Below are positions 44,219 through 55,562 of a stretch of DNA of 64,000 bases, piece by piece. The notes under the pieces are model-generated. The model was not told where the DNA came from, made no database searches, and was given only the letters and a program-made list of their open reading frames with translations. The DNA is taken from assembly GCA_003586115.2 (NCBI GenBank), contig QVOM02000053.1:8578032-8642031 (forward strand). Direction: 5' to 3'. The stretch comes from Salvator merianae (lineage: Eukaryota > Chordata > Lepidosauria > Squamata > Teiidae). Each line of letters starts with the position of its first letter. Position 1 is the first letter of the stretch. A program made the translations under genes and the position numbers.

Positions 44219-44615
44219 AGTCCTTTTTGCACTTACCTTCAGGTCAGTTCCAGGCAGATTGCTGGAATCTTTGCACCACAATCTGTTGGAGCTGTCCCAG
44301 AGGTGTCCTGAGCTGATCCTGACCTGCATTCCTGTGGTGTTGGGAATTGTTTGGGACAACTACGTTTGCAACACTTCCAAGGTGTTGTGAAGCGAGGGCT
44401 GTTGGCCCAGACCTGCCATTGGCAATTGAGCAATTGCCCAATTGTGGCTAGTGGTGGGCAAAATGTTTGCTGCCAGGTCATCTTGCCGTTTACATGGCTA
44501 GAGTGGTTGTATAGAAATGGGACTGGTCTAGTATGGAAAAGGCCTCAGTTGTCCCTATTCCTCACCTACCTAGGATGTTTATGGAGATAATCCCAAACAG
44601 GTAAGTGTGAACCTA
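44219..44615. mobile_element. MITE, CCTTTTTGCACTTACCT family
   Basis: Left end AAGTCCTTTTTGCACTTACC; right end 'CAAACAGGTAAGTGTGAACC' TAG. The ends pair over about 15 bases with mismatches. Frames at 44239-44590 on both strands are not genes. Confidence 0.65.
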
Positions 44616-44624
44616 GTAATATTT

Positions 44625-44672
44625 ATAGATATCTATATCTATATCTAACTATCTATCTGTCTATCTAATAGA
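44625..44672. repeat. (TATC)-type microsatellite, imperfect
   Basis: ATCTATATCTATATCTAACT then ATCTATCTGTCTATC, directly after a MITE end. Confidence 0.85.
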
Positions 44673-45827
44673 TACATTCTGTGACATTCAGGTAAAGTAC
44701 AGTATATAAATGCACAGGGCAATATATGTATACACAGTTTGGAAACACAGCATCTCTTCTGTTTTTTAGTTTCTTGTGGAACTTCATGAAAGAAGGCATT
44801 TTGTGGAAAGCTTTCCTGTAAGTATTTTTATTTAAATATTTTTAAATTTAGAAGCTGGATTTGGGGGCAAGAACAAAGAACAAGTAACAGTGTGTTCAGG
44901 CTTTGCAATCTCTGCATGACTGTTTCAGATGTAAAAATGAAATTGGAGGTTGGTTGAGTTCTTGCTTATAAGAATACAAGATAAATATTTAGGAGGTGCA
45001 TCCAAAAATAACTCACTAAAATCTTAATCTCTGTTCTTAACTTTTTCCTAAAAGGCTTAATAATTCTTCTTCTCCTTCTTCTCCCTCCTCCTCCTCCTTC
45101 TTCTTCATGATTTTTGAGTGTTTAAAAATCTTTTCTGCTCTGTAGCAATAAAACTGTTATGCTACAGAATTGGTTGCATTTCCTATTTAATATTAAAAAG
45201 TTGGGGGTTGTGAAGAGATTGTATAACAAAAGGATAATATAGTAATATTCCCTTATTTCTATGATTTATGGATTCAGGGGTTTAATGGCAGCAACTCTTC
45301 CTGTTCCCTTTTAATTTCCAGACATCTGGATCTTTCCTTTGTTGGGACCACAGTGATAGATGACAGAGCCATGTGCTTGTGAAATAAGAGTGAGGAAAAC
45401 AGTCATCCATAGCTTGTGGAGAAAGTCTAAACAGTTATCTCTGGTAAGGCTGCAGATTTTAACTCTAAATCTAAAATATGAAGCCATCTTATTTTATTCA
45501 TATACTTCAGGCCTGCAACTTTGTAGCCTTCGTGGCTCTAGCGTGGTTGTTTTTCTGTTCAAATATAAGGTAGAAGATAATTTATAATTTTAGGAAGCAT
45601 TTTAACCAAATTAGGTTTTTATACTGAGCTAAAATGCATTTTCTGCAATTACAGTACTCGGAGCTGTAATAAAAAGTTTGCTTTGCTGTTGTTGCAAGTT
45701 TTGAAATCAAAATGATCTCCATGCTCTGGTTTACTGCTTGTGAGCCAGTCCTCAGGCATGTCTGGTACCTAAGTTTGGCAAAGAACAGTCATTGTCCCAA
45801 AGTTAGGAGCTGGTGGGATTAGAATAA
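44673..45827. other. unique non-coding sequence
   Basis: Contains an imperfect CTT/CTCC pyrimidine run at 45064-45108. No exon was seen. Confidence 0.4.
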
Positions 45828-45960
45828 GACCCTTTCTGCATTGGCGTTTTCTCCAGAATAAATCCCAGAGTAAGGACCTGTTTTCCACATGCTAGTGCAG
45901 ACTACGGCAGGCCCCTATTCCAGGATATATCCCAGAATAAGGGCCAGCATGCAAAGATTC
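45828..45960. mobile_element. short palindromic MITE, CCCTTTCTGCATTGG subfamily
   Basis: 'GACCCTTTCTGCATTGGCG', CTCCAGAATAAATCCCAGAG, AGGCCCCTATTCCAGGATAT and ATCCCAGAATAAGGGCCAGC. Near-complete inverted layout matching 26832 and 34045. Confidence 0.7.
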
Positions 45961-46127
45961 TTCAGGTATGTATGGGCTGCTCCATGAGATGAATTATAGT
46001 AACTGTAGTTTCAAGTGTATTGTCTGTACGGTATACCAAACCGCCCCATACAGGCCTTGAAAAACTTGTGACAAAGAAGTGACAGCCTCTTGAACTGAGA
46101 GTAAGATACTGGTGGCAAATGGTGACT

Positions 46128-46612
46128 AGGCTTGTGCAGATAAAAGTTCAGACCTGTTCAGAGGGCTATAACTGGGACTGCACGGTGAAACACCTAGCAG
46201 TCCCAGGCTCTCCTTGGTATGGAGGGGCTAGTAAGGAATAGGTGAGTGCCAAGGAAATGGCAAGGGAATCCATCTGTTCCTTCTGGTGCATACATTGTCA
46301 TCTCTCCCACCTCTGTGGGTGGGATGGCATCACACTTGGCAGTCATCATGACACACAAGTTTGTTGGACTGCTCATTATGACTTCTGCACCAGTGTGACG
46401 TTGTTTTACCAAAGAGGTGGAAGAAATGGTGGCGTCCATGCCAGTAAGGGACAGGTGAGTTTCCTTGCTGCTTTTGTTTCTCACTTACCTGTTCCTTACT
46501 AGCCCTTCCATGCTGAGAAGAGTCTGGGATTGCTAGTGCTTCACCTGGCAGTCCTGGCCCTCTTTATACACCTCTGTTCGAACACCTGCTTGAACAGTTG
46601 TGGATGGTGATT
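46128..46612. mobile_element. long-TIR MITE (about 120-bp arms)
   Basis: Left arm 46128-46250: AGGCTTGTGCAGATAAAAG, ... CTGTTCAGAGGGCTATAA, ... CACCTAGCAGTCCCAGGCTC, ... GGAGGGGCTAGTAAGGAATA. Right arm 46482-46612 is its inverse (ACCTGTTCCTTACTAGCCC ... TCTGGGATTGCTAGTGC ... CCTCTGTTCGAACACCTG). The 230-base interior has no transposase. The outermost words resemble the GATGTGCA family. Confidence 0.8.
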
Positions 46613-46959
46613 TGCGCAGGAGAAGGGAGCTGATGAGTGAAAACAATGGACAATTTCCTGAGAACGAGCCATGACCTGATGTGTCCAGCAGCCCAGTTCT
46701 CTAAAAGGAAAACGATTCCTCCCTAGTCAGTGCGCTGAGTTAGTATCCCAGCACTCTCAGTGCTGTAACTCTTTCTTAATCAATAAGAAGTCTGTGTCTG
46801 GCAACTGGAATAAACATTCAGAAAAGAGTTAAGAGTAAAGGTTGCTGGTGGGTGTTAGTAATCTATCCCTGCAACTACAAGATCATACTCCACCTTTCAA
46901 TGTATAGGTATACCCCCAAATCAAGGTATTAGTTTTCTTACATTTGGATGAGAGTTCTT

Positions 46960-47172
46960 GTTGGGTACTATTGAGTCATTGCTGGCTCATAGTTGACTGC
47001 ATGGGCACCTTCATAGACACCTTTGGTTGACTCCATTAGCACCTCTATGTAGTCTTCTTGCCAGAGATTCAGAAGTGGTTTGCCATTGCCTACTTCCGGG
47101 GAGAAACTGGGGATTGAACCAGCAACTCTCTGCTTCCCAGGACAGTTGCACTACCAGTGAGTTACAGCCCAG
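46960..47172 (-). repeat. tRNA-derived SINE (antisense)
   Basis: TGAGTCATTGCTGGCTCATA, ACTGCATGGGCACC, 'GATTCAGAAGTGGTTTGCCA' TTGCC, GGGGATTGAACCAGCAACTC, TGAGTTACAGCCC. The antisense B-box (GGATTGAACC) and A-box-side TGAGTTACAGCCC place the tRNA head at the right, so the SINE lies on the minus strand. The inverse copy is at 49190. Confidence 0.7.
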
Positions 47173-47295
47173 AATTAAAATACTAAATTCTGTCCCAACA
47201 TTTGGAGAAGGGCAAAATCCAACTGATAATTGCATTTTGTGAATTCTAGGTGGGCAAACTAGGTTAGTTTGCTCAACACAGGGCCCAGCTTCATG

Positions 47296-47813
47296 GGGCC
47301 TGTTTGCACTTAGCAAGTGGTACATTTCAGGACACTAGCTAGAATGCAGGATCCGCACTTGCGAACAGCTCCAGCTGACCCGAAAGCTACCGAAGCCCAC
47401 CAGATGCTTACCTGAATCCAACCAGCTGTGGTCAACTAAATTGTAGTCTCCAACCTGACCTGTGCGATCAGATGAGGATCAGGGAAGGTGCGTTCGCACC
47501 ATTTCTGGGTTCAAAATGGCAGCAGGGTGGGGCCAGCAGGGCCCCACAGGCACAGTCTGCCAGTTTGCACCCTACTTCAGACCTTGGGGTCCGGACCCTG
47601 GTGGCCTTTTCAGACACAGGTTCAAACACAGACCCTCTGGGTTCGAACACAGCTACTGAACTAGTGCACTCCCGTTCGCACTGTGTCCAGTGCTGGTTGA
47701 CTTGCAGAGTGTTCCAGCACTGACAGGTGTGAAGACCCCTCTCCGTACCTGAACCCGACCGGCCCAAACTGTGCTAGTTAGACCATTATACTGTCGTAAG
47801 TGCAAACAGGCCC
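47296..47813. mobile_element. MITE with perfect-looking TIRs, GGGCCTGTTTGCACTTA
   Basis: Left GGGCCTGTTTGCACTTA (47296-47312), right TAAGTGCAAACAGGCCC (47797-47813): a perfect 17-bp inverted repeat, the best-preserved ends of this family here. The 518-bp body is GC-richer than its surroundings (GTTCGCACC, GGTCCGGACC, GTTCGAACAC). No transposase. No matching flanking duplication was found. Confidence 0.88.
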
Positions 47814-49189
47814 ATTGTGACTTAAAGTTCTCCAGCTAAGAGTTGTGGGTCCATAAGCGCAAAGTGGGCAGCCCCTATTTCAGGAGCCTGTTTTCCCTTT
47901 GTCCATCATGCTGTTTCATTTTAAGGGTGGCTAATGACTCCATATAATCCTCTAACTTCTGTGGGACAGTTGCACAAAGTGGTAATCTTATCATGTACAT
48001 TATCTACCTTTAGCCCTACCTGTTCTGATCCGTGGGATGACTTCCTTTAAACTGCCTTTCCTTCTGCCCCACAGACCCAATCTGTGTGCCCCTCACCAAT
48101 CAATTCGACTCCCCATTGTTCACAAAAGGTAAAGGGACACTTTGCATAAGCCATCTGGGCTGTTTTCCTGTGCTTCCACAATGCCACGTTCTGATAATGG
48201 CATTGTGTACACTGTTTGATGGATAACCCTGCCATTAACTGTAAAAATCAAGGCCAGATATTGAAAGGAACAGCAGGTTTTGCTGTTGAACTTCTCATTT
48301 TTATTGCACACTGTATGTCTATGAGACACCAGTGCATGTATCCGCCTAATAAAAGCAGTTATCAGAAACATAACTTTTTATATTTATAATTGAAATTGTA
48401 AATTAGGGCCTAAAAGAAGAGCAGGCATTGTTCTTTTGTTCTGAAATGAAATCATTATTTGGGTACACATACCCAGCGCACCGTTAATCAGTGCAGTTGG
48501 CTACTGTTGTTTAACGCACAGTGTGTGATTTGTAAGCGTGTTGCTCTGTTAAACAAATAGGCCTGATTTTTGCTTCCCTGTGAAATGGGTCTTCCTTCTT
48601 CCTTCTCCATTCTTTGGAATGTTAATCATATAGGGTTACTGTTTTTGTTTACTGATAAAGCTCCTTAAAATCATCTTGGCTTGGTGAAGATTACTGCTTG
48701 CTACAAATCCAGTGGATGAAAAAGAAAGAAAAGAGAAAAGAATAGTAATTCATCAGTGGCTGCAACAGAAGCCATGTCTCCATTTACCTCATTGGGTGCA
48801 TTTCAGAAGGGGCTAAGGTGTCATGACTCCACTTTCAGCAGCATGGGGCACTCATCAAAGATATGATGCCTGTTTGGGGAGTGCAATGCTTGCACAAGGC
48901 ACCCTGGAAGTGAACAGCACCATAGCACACCTTTTGGAGAACCACCTTTTTCACTGTCTCAACAGGTGTCTCCACATTCTGAAAAGGTGACACGGCAAAC
49001 AAGTCACTTCTGCCAAGGAATCTGTTTCAATTCCCTTCCACCTTTGTTGTGGACTCGTGGACTTGTGGCTAGAGTGAGATGTGAATCAGAGGGGCAACTA
49101 CATGTACTCTGCTGGGACCAACTGCTGTTTGAGTTCTGAATACACAGGTTTGGTGTTTTCTTTTTTCCTTTGGTAAGTGTGCACTGAGG
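47814..49189. other. unique non-coding sequence
   Basis: Contains a perfect 10-bp inverted repeat CACAATGCCA/TGGCATTGTG (48177-48207). No exon recognised. Confidence 0.4.
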
Positions 49190-49335
49190 GGTCATGCCAA
49201 TGCAACCTCTTCTAAGAAATAGACAATGGAAAACCACTTCTTATTTCTGCCAAGAAAATGGCATAGAGGTGCCCCTGAAAATGACCATGCAGTCAACCAG
49301 GGCTTGGCCAATACTCAGTGGTACCCAACAGCAAC
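49190..49335 (+). repeat. tRNA-derived SINE body (sense)
   Basis: AGACAATGGAAAACCACTTC, TTTCTGCCAAGAAAATGGCA, GAGGTGCCCCTGAAAATGAC, CATGCAGTCAACC, then GGTACCCAACAG. Reverse complement of the order at 46960-47100; the tRNA head is missing or decayed. Confidence 0.6.
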
Positions 49336-49679
49336 CAACACCTGAGCACAAAGCAGTTGTAGACCATAAGTTAGCCTCTCTTCTATGTATTGGTGTATAT
49401 GCACTAATAGCCCTATGATGCTAGTGCTGATATGTGAGGCTAGAGTATGCAGGGAACATACTTAGCAAATGAACAGGTGGGCCTCTGGAACTCCCTACCA
49501 ATTTGAATTTGGGTTTCAGATGAAATCACAAAGAACATCGAAGTACATTCATGATATAAACACAGTCCACCCGCAACTATCTGTGCAATCCTTTATTGGG
49601 GGAGAGGTGGGAGGGAAGAGGAAACCTAGCAGGAAGAGAATAAGTGAAATATTTATGCTTTTGCACTTCTAGGCGAGGA

Positions 49680-50110
49680 ATAGCAAATCAAACTATACGT
49701 TTCGACTAAGTTTTATTCTCCCCTTCCTCCAAAGAATCTTAGATTAAACAGCAATGCTGTTGTCCGAACCCGACATCACACTTGCCTTGTGAATGTGATT
49801 TGGTTTGTAATTAATAGCATTTAAGTTCCAGCCTAGTCAGTTTTGATTAAGCAAACATTAAATTAATTCAATCTGCAAACACTTAGTCTTTAAGGACTAT
49901 TGAAGGGAGAATGCATTTGGATGGACAGAGGGACGCATCTTCATCGGATTGCTAGTCACCTCTGAGTAGTTAACGGCCAGATCAATACAGCTCCTAGAGC
50001 TATAATAAAATGCCTTCGACAAGCTCATCTGTGGCTGGGAACACAGTATACGCATTGATTTCCTGGCCTGATATAACCCATTTACCTATTCAGTTAGTCC
50101 GTTAAGGAAG
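49680..50110. promoter_or_regulatory. candidate conserved non-coding element
   Basis: Repeat-free, with retained CpGs (TACGTTTCGACTAAG, TGTCCGAACCCGAC, GACGCATCTTCATCGG) among homeodomain cores (GTAATTAATAGC, AAATTAATTCAATC). No frame of interest. Enhancer role inferred only. Confidence 0.35.
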
Positions 50111-51024
50111 GTGTAATGCTACCAAGACCCAAGGGACTAAGGATGCCTGTAAGTAGGTTAGCAAGTACTTGACAATGTCTTAATCTGCCACAGAGCTACC
50201 ATTGCAAAAGAGATCCATTTCTAGGGGGTGGTGTTGGAACGTGAATGTCTGTGCCTGGTTTCATCACATTGCCGTCTTTCACAACCGGGAACAAATGCAT
50301 TTGTATGGACGATAAATGGCCTGCATGCTTGCATCCTTACCTAGAAATCACAGGGTTGAACTTGCTCACTAAGAAGGCATCAGTTTCTCTGGGAAAACAG
50401 GGTATATACTGAGATCTCTGAATGAATGCCTTCTGAACCTTTAAGACAAATGTGCGAAGCTCATGTGTGAAACTCATGGTTACCCTTGAAGGTAGCTCTG
50501 AAGCTGGAACCAGTGCAGAATGCAGAGGTAGACAGCTGTTGGGCATCTCTGGACAGGAGTACATCACCCTGATCTGCAAAGATCTGCACAGACTGCTTCT
50601 GTGCTTCTGAGATCAATTGAAGGTGTTAGCATTGACTGAAAAGGCTCTGAATGTCATATGGTCTCCCATTTGCACCTTCTGATGTGTGGGATCAGGGAAG
50701 CAAACCTTCTTGTTAGTTCCATCTTCATCAGAAACTCAAGGAGTAGGTGAAAGGAAGAGGGACTTCTTTGTGGTAGCCACAAGGTCACCAGGCATCTACC
50801 TTTTTTCAGTGCCTGGTGGACTGGAGAGTTTTCTTGTTATCCAGGGTTTTTATTCCTATAACTTTTACTTTACTGTTAGGGATTGGGGTTACTTTATTAA
50901 TGATTAGAAATCTAATCTAACAAAATAAGGAAATAAATGTTGGAATTCATTTCTAGTTGTTCATTGTTGACCATGAATCTTAACAACCTCCAAAGGGGCT
51001 CAGGTTGGCCGCCTTCTTTTTCTT
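50111..51024. other. unique non-coding sequence
   Basis: No repeat or exon recognised. An 80-codon minus frame at 50337 lacks a domain. Confidence 0.35.
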
Positions 51025-51243
51025 CTGGGGCCCAGTCACACATAGGTTTTATTCTAGCTTTGGTCCACTTTCCGACTGAGAGAACACATCACTGAAGTAA
51101 TAACAGGTTTTCTTTCAGCATTCTCTAACTCAGAAAAATCCACCTTAGGTTAGATAAATGTGGGAAGAAAATTATTAGTGACCTTGCTGATGTGTTCTTT
51201 CAATTCAAAAGTGGACTGAAGCTCAGGTGTGACTGGGCCCCTG
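51025..51243. mobile_element. 219-bp nearly complete palindrome (hAT-like MITE)
   Basis: GGGGCCCAGTCACAC (51027-51041) and GTGTGACTGGGCCCC (51227-51241) are perfect inverses. The similarity continues inward for about 90 bases (GGTCCACTTT..GAGAGAACACATCA against TGATGTGTTCTTTCAATTC..AAAGTGGAC). The start C(A/T)GGGGCC is hAT-like. No 8-bp duplication was found. Confidence 0.8.
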
Positions 51244-51839
51244 GAAAAATATCAGACTGACTTCCTACTACAACTTCTCTCCCCTTTTTTTTTTTTTTTG
51301 CTTCCAAGACAGCAGTTTGTAGAGCAGGGATGGAAAACCTGTTTACCCCTCCATGTGTAGCTGAATTATAGCTCCCATTATCTCTGACCTGTGCTGGCTA
51401 TACTCTAAATATTATAATTTAGAGGGTCACAAGATCCCCATCTTGGATTTAGCAGAACTTTGCTGTGCTGCTGGGTTAACACTTTTGCACACTTGTAATT
51501 CCGGTAACAAGACTGACTTTTTCAATTGTCCACCTCGAAATGTGCATGTTATAAAAACAAGAAGGGGGAAAAATGTGACAAGCCCAAACTGTACCGCTAT
51601 CTGTCATTCTGCTCCTGCTCTCCCCCTTGCTTTTTCACTCACTTAGATGACTTTTCTTGAACCTGATAGAGCAAGAGGCGATAGAGATGGATATTTAGTT
51701 GCAAGGACAGATGAATCAACACTGCATCGACCGTAACACGGATTGTTGTGGCAGTTTTATTTATTTCTTTATTGCTGAGGTTACCCCCCGCCCCTCAAAG
51801 CTGGGGGGGGGGGAGATTGCTTCTGCAAACATTCCTATG
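51244..51839. other. unique sequence with T-run and a dispersed-repeat word
   Basis: T16 near 51283. 'TGAATTATAGCTCCCATTAT' (about 51362) resembles the GATGGGAGTTGTAGT fragment family, inverted. A G9 run lies at 51804. Confidence 0.35.
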
Positions 51840-52110
51840 AAATAACTTGAATGGCAAAATGAATGAGGAATTGAAAGCTACACTGAGTTTGCCTGAGAGC
51901 TCTAGAGTCCATTGCAGCTATAAGATCTTCTTTTACCTTAATGCGCCAAAAGACATTTGCAGAAACAGAAAGACAACATTATGGAAAACTCGGGCGGTGC
52001 TGCCAGGAGTCTTGTTATTCACGGCCTTAAATTAGAACCCTTGAAACCAAGCGATCTCTGAGATAATTGGGCCTGCAATCTATTACACTTACTTCTGAAT
52101 CGTATAGATA
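51840..52110. promoter_or_regulatory. candidate conserved non-coding element
   Basis: Repeat-free block with retained CpGs (AATGCGCCAAAAG, ACTCGGGCGGTGC, TTCACGGCC) and mixed composition. A 62-codon plus frame is present without a recognisable domain. Confidence 0.25.
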
Positions 52111-52214
52111 ACTGTGAATGAAAGAACAGTGTTATTGTTGGAACTTCTTTTTACTGCATATGAATGCGTCAGAATGTGTCTAGGGCTATCTTGTCTAATT
52201 TAATTACTTCCCAG

Positions 52215-52560
52215 TTAAGTGAGATTACATCTCCCTTCATCTCTGATCACTGATGGGGATCGGAGTTGTAGTTCAGTTGTGTAAGGGTAGACCACGTCAC
52301 CACTTACCATAGGAGGCACCCATTGAAGTGTCTGCTGCCACTGCATCCCCATTTGTGATGGCATGATGGTGCCTCGTGGCAACCACACCACCCTACTTCT
52401 AGGCACATCTGCTTTTTTAAGCACAATTTTTTCATGGCGTGGTGTTGTGTCTGAGCAAATGGGACCACTAGTCGCCATTGCTCAGTCATGGTAAGGGCAC
52501 CATGACCACCTTTGGAGGACACTGAAACCACCATTGCTCAGCCATGGTGAGGGCACCATT
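52215..52560. repeat. repeat region with 29-bp direct repeat
   Basis: CCATTGCTCAGTCATGGTAA (52475-) recurs as CCATTGCTCAGCCATGGTGA (52531-); both continue GGGCACCAT. Offset is 56 bases. A 'TCACTGATGGGGATCGGAGT' word upstream belongs to the GATGGGAGTTGTAGT fragment family. Confidence 0.6.
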
Positions 52561-53029
52561 ATTTGTCCAAGAAGTATCTGAATAGTTGCTATCTTGGAAT
52601 AAATCCAACCAAATTTGACACATATCTGATTTTTTTTTTATCTTCTCCAATATTTATGCATTCGTGCCTCTCCCGGCTTGTAATATAAATCTAATGCTAC
52701 ATCCTCATTACAGTTTTTAATATTTTTGAAATGATAGTGTTTTTTTAAGCGAATTGTTTCTATTGTTCCATAGCGTTGCATATTGCCTAGAGATTTTTTT
52801 TTTAAAAAAAAAATTAAAGGCCACATTGTATTAAATAAATAAATAATAAACACACATGCCCTCGCACATCCATTTTCTTTAGAAGCATTTCTATATATTC
52901 TCTCCCCCCACCATTTTATAACTAAAAACTCATTCTGTGAGTGGGTAGATACTCAAACCATTCAAGAGGAAAGATATATTCAAAAAGACAGAGCAGTGAA
53001 GTTGCTGATAGGTGGTTATTAGATTCAGA
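52561..53029. other. unique AT-rich non-coding sequence
   Basis: Contains T/A runs at 52793-52815. No repeat family or exon recognised. Confidence 0.35.
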
Positions 53030-53350
53030 TAAACTGTAATCTTAAGTCATCTTATGAGCTTGCTAATTATACAGTGACATTACCTACGTCGAATGCCTTT
53101 GCTTTGTTAACATGCTAGGCAAAGTCCTTTATTAACACGGCAAGAGAGGACTTCCTTTCATTAGACGGTGATGCAAAACTATAATTATACTTGCCTGTAA
53201 AAAATAAAAAAACAGACTGAGAGAGAAAGAGAGAGAAAGGAGAAACCATAAAAAGATTGCTTCTCGGGGGCTTTGCTTCTCAGTTTCTCTCTCCCCCTCT
53301 TCTAATCACTCTCTTTTTCAACGAAGCATGCATGGAGGTTCAATTTAACA
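53030..53350. promoter_or_regulatory. candidate conserved non-coding element
   Basis: TTGCTAATTATACAGTG, ACCTACGTCGAATGCC, CTTTGTTAACATGC, GACGGTGATGCAAAACTATA. A mix of homeodomain, HNF1-like GTTAAC and Sox-like CTTTGTT words in repeat-free DNA. A short GAGAAA run lies at 53217-53240. Confidence 0.3.
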
Positions 53351-53454
53351 AAAGAGATTTGCTTCCAAGCTAAGGTTAACCTTCTGTAATCTTCGTAATC
53401 TCTTTATCCATCTCTTATGATCGTGCTGTTACCTTGTTACCTGCCTTTATTGAG

Positions 53455-53458
<4 letters not shown>

Positions 53459-53487
<29 letters not shown>
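53459..53487. repeat. (CA)n microsatellite
   Basis: About 14 CA units. Confidence 0.97.
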
Positions 53488-53492
<5 letters not shown>

Positions 53493-55561
53493 TATTCTTT
53501 TGGCTGTGAACTCAAACCAAGAACCTATGCAAATTTTGAGGACTGACATTATGATGATATTAGGAGCAGAGCACATTATCAACCACAAGTGCTTTTGTTG
53601 TCCAATTGCATTTAATTAGAGCAGAAAACATTTGAGATGTGAGAGTTCATGAATAAATGCACATATGCATGTGTGTGCATGTGTGCTGTGCACAAAAGGG
53701 GGAGAGAATGATTTAATGATTTATATATTTATTTTGTACTTTGTATGTGACAATCAGCTCATCTTTGCTATGGAGGTGAAATAGTGTTTTGATTTCCTTA
53801 GCGGAATGATTTGACACACTCTGTTCCCGGATGCTGTTTGGGCAGGCAAAACCGTGGCTTCCAGACACTGTATAGCTCTTGAACTGATGCCCCAGTTCCC
53901 CTGAAACAACACAAATCAAGCACAACCCTAATGCAGATAGATGCACTCTTTTGTTCTGCGCTTTCACAAAGCAAACCTGGCTATTGTTAAACTTTCACCC
54001 ATCTCAGAGTGTGATCAGACTCACTTGAAAAGGCATTCTCTCAGCAAATTTGAGTCTGAAATGACAAGTCATTTTTTCGTCAGCATTTGCCTAACTCCAT
54101 GTCAAAGCCTTGGGAAGGTCATGTCTTCATCCTTCGGGATTTCATAACACCAATAGGATCTTTTTCTTTAAGGCAGGTTGGGTGGGAAGCTACAGAAGCA
54201 AGCAGGTGGTATTTCTCACTGTGAGATGGTCAGTGGCCAATCAGTGTGGAATGGGTAACACCTGTTGGAAGCGAGGGGAGGCTGCAGTGTGGCAAAATAA
54301 GGTAGATTCAGCTTCATATCTGAACAACTGTTAAGCATTTTTTTGTGCATCTGGGAATGGGAAATTTTTTCTTAAAGGGATGACTTAAGAAAGCCCTGTT
54401 TGATCACAAACTCAATATCTCTCCTATCATATACAACTGTGCAAAAGGCTGCTTTGAAGGGCTTGAGGCAGCTTCTTGGCTTCATCAGGAAACCTGTATT
54501 TAGTCAATCCCTGGGGTGGGGGTTGTTTACCTTCCCAAATCTCTAGAAGAGGGGTGAACTGGGAGCTTGTGGTGACATCATCTATCCCTGTTTCTGTCCT
54601 CCCTCCAAGCCCTAGAAGGACAGTGGCATGGCAGGTAAGTACCCAGTCCTCTTCTAGGAACCCACTAAATGCAGAGTGGACTGTGTTAAATGTAGATTTG
54701 TTGATCACCCAATTCAAGCATTTTTTTTTTTTTAACATTTTGCCTTCCCTTACTAACTCAGTATTATTTCCTCATGCTGGAAACAGCTCTGTAGGGTGCA
54801 TAGTGACAGCCTCCAGCTACAGATGGCCAAATATTTGCTAGAAACTCAAATGAGGGAAAAAAAAATGGCAAAATGCAAATGTTTGGATATTGTGAATGTT
54901 GTTGCGTACTGCTTTTTTTTAGCGGTGCTGTTGAGACATGGACAGAACAATACAAGATTCCTGATTTTGAAAGTCAGTAGAACTTTGGTTATGTCCCACC
55001 TTTAACTTGAGTGCTTTAAAAAATGCTTTATAAATGCTTTTCTGGAGGATGCTTTTTCTGTTGCCTTTTTGGAATTCCTTCTGGTTTGTTAGGCATCTTT
55101 AACACGTGCATATTTCCGCTGAAGTTTGCTTGAGAGTGGAGCTGTTTGAAATGCCCTTAATTTAGTTTCAATGTCTTTTCTGAGCCTTGGTAAGTCAAGT
55201 CCTTCCACCCCCGGTCCCTTCCACTAAATGGAATGGATGACTGAACTGGGTAAAATAACCAAATGACATGAGAAGATGAATGTAATGAACACGGAATGTA
55301 ATTAGATTCAAGCTGTGATTGGGAGATGCTATCTATGAGGAATGTTTGGCTCTGCCATCCTTCTGCACACCGATGTTCTAAATGCTGTGCAATGAGGCAT
55401 CTGTTTGTGGGCTCAGCTCTTGTGTTTTGGAGGAGGGAGCGAAAAGTTTTGCTCATTTTCCTATGTGGCCCAATGTTGCTCTGTCCTGATTGGTGGGCCA
55501 AAGGTTTTAAATGAATTCCGGTTTCCTGTTTGTAAGTGGTGTATCTGTTTTCCTTCACTGT
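53488..55561. other. unique non-coding sequence
   Basis: No repeat or exon recognised. Frames of 121 (54476, plus), 103 (54427, minus) and 133 codons (55157, minus) overlap each other or run on the wrong strand for any splice context seen, and lack domains. Confidence 0.35.
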
Positions 55562-55562
55562 A

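Noticed and set aside
46197..46502. Frames of 96 and 86 codons on opposite strands
   Set aside because: They fill the interior of a palindromic MITE and mirror each other.
54427..54841. 121- and 103-codon frames on opposite strands
   Set aside because: They overlap each other, have no domain and have no conserved-looking codon pattern.
55157..55558. 133-codon minus frame
   Set aside because: No recognisable domain or signal; plausible by chance in a 64-kb window.
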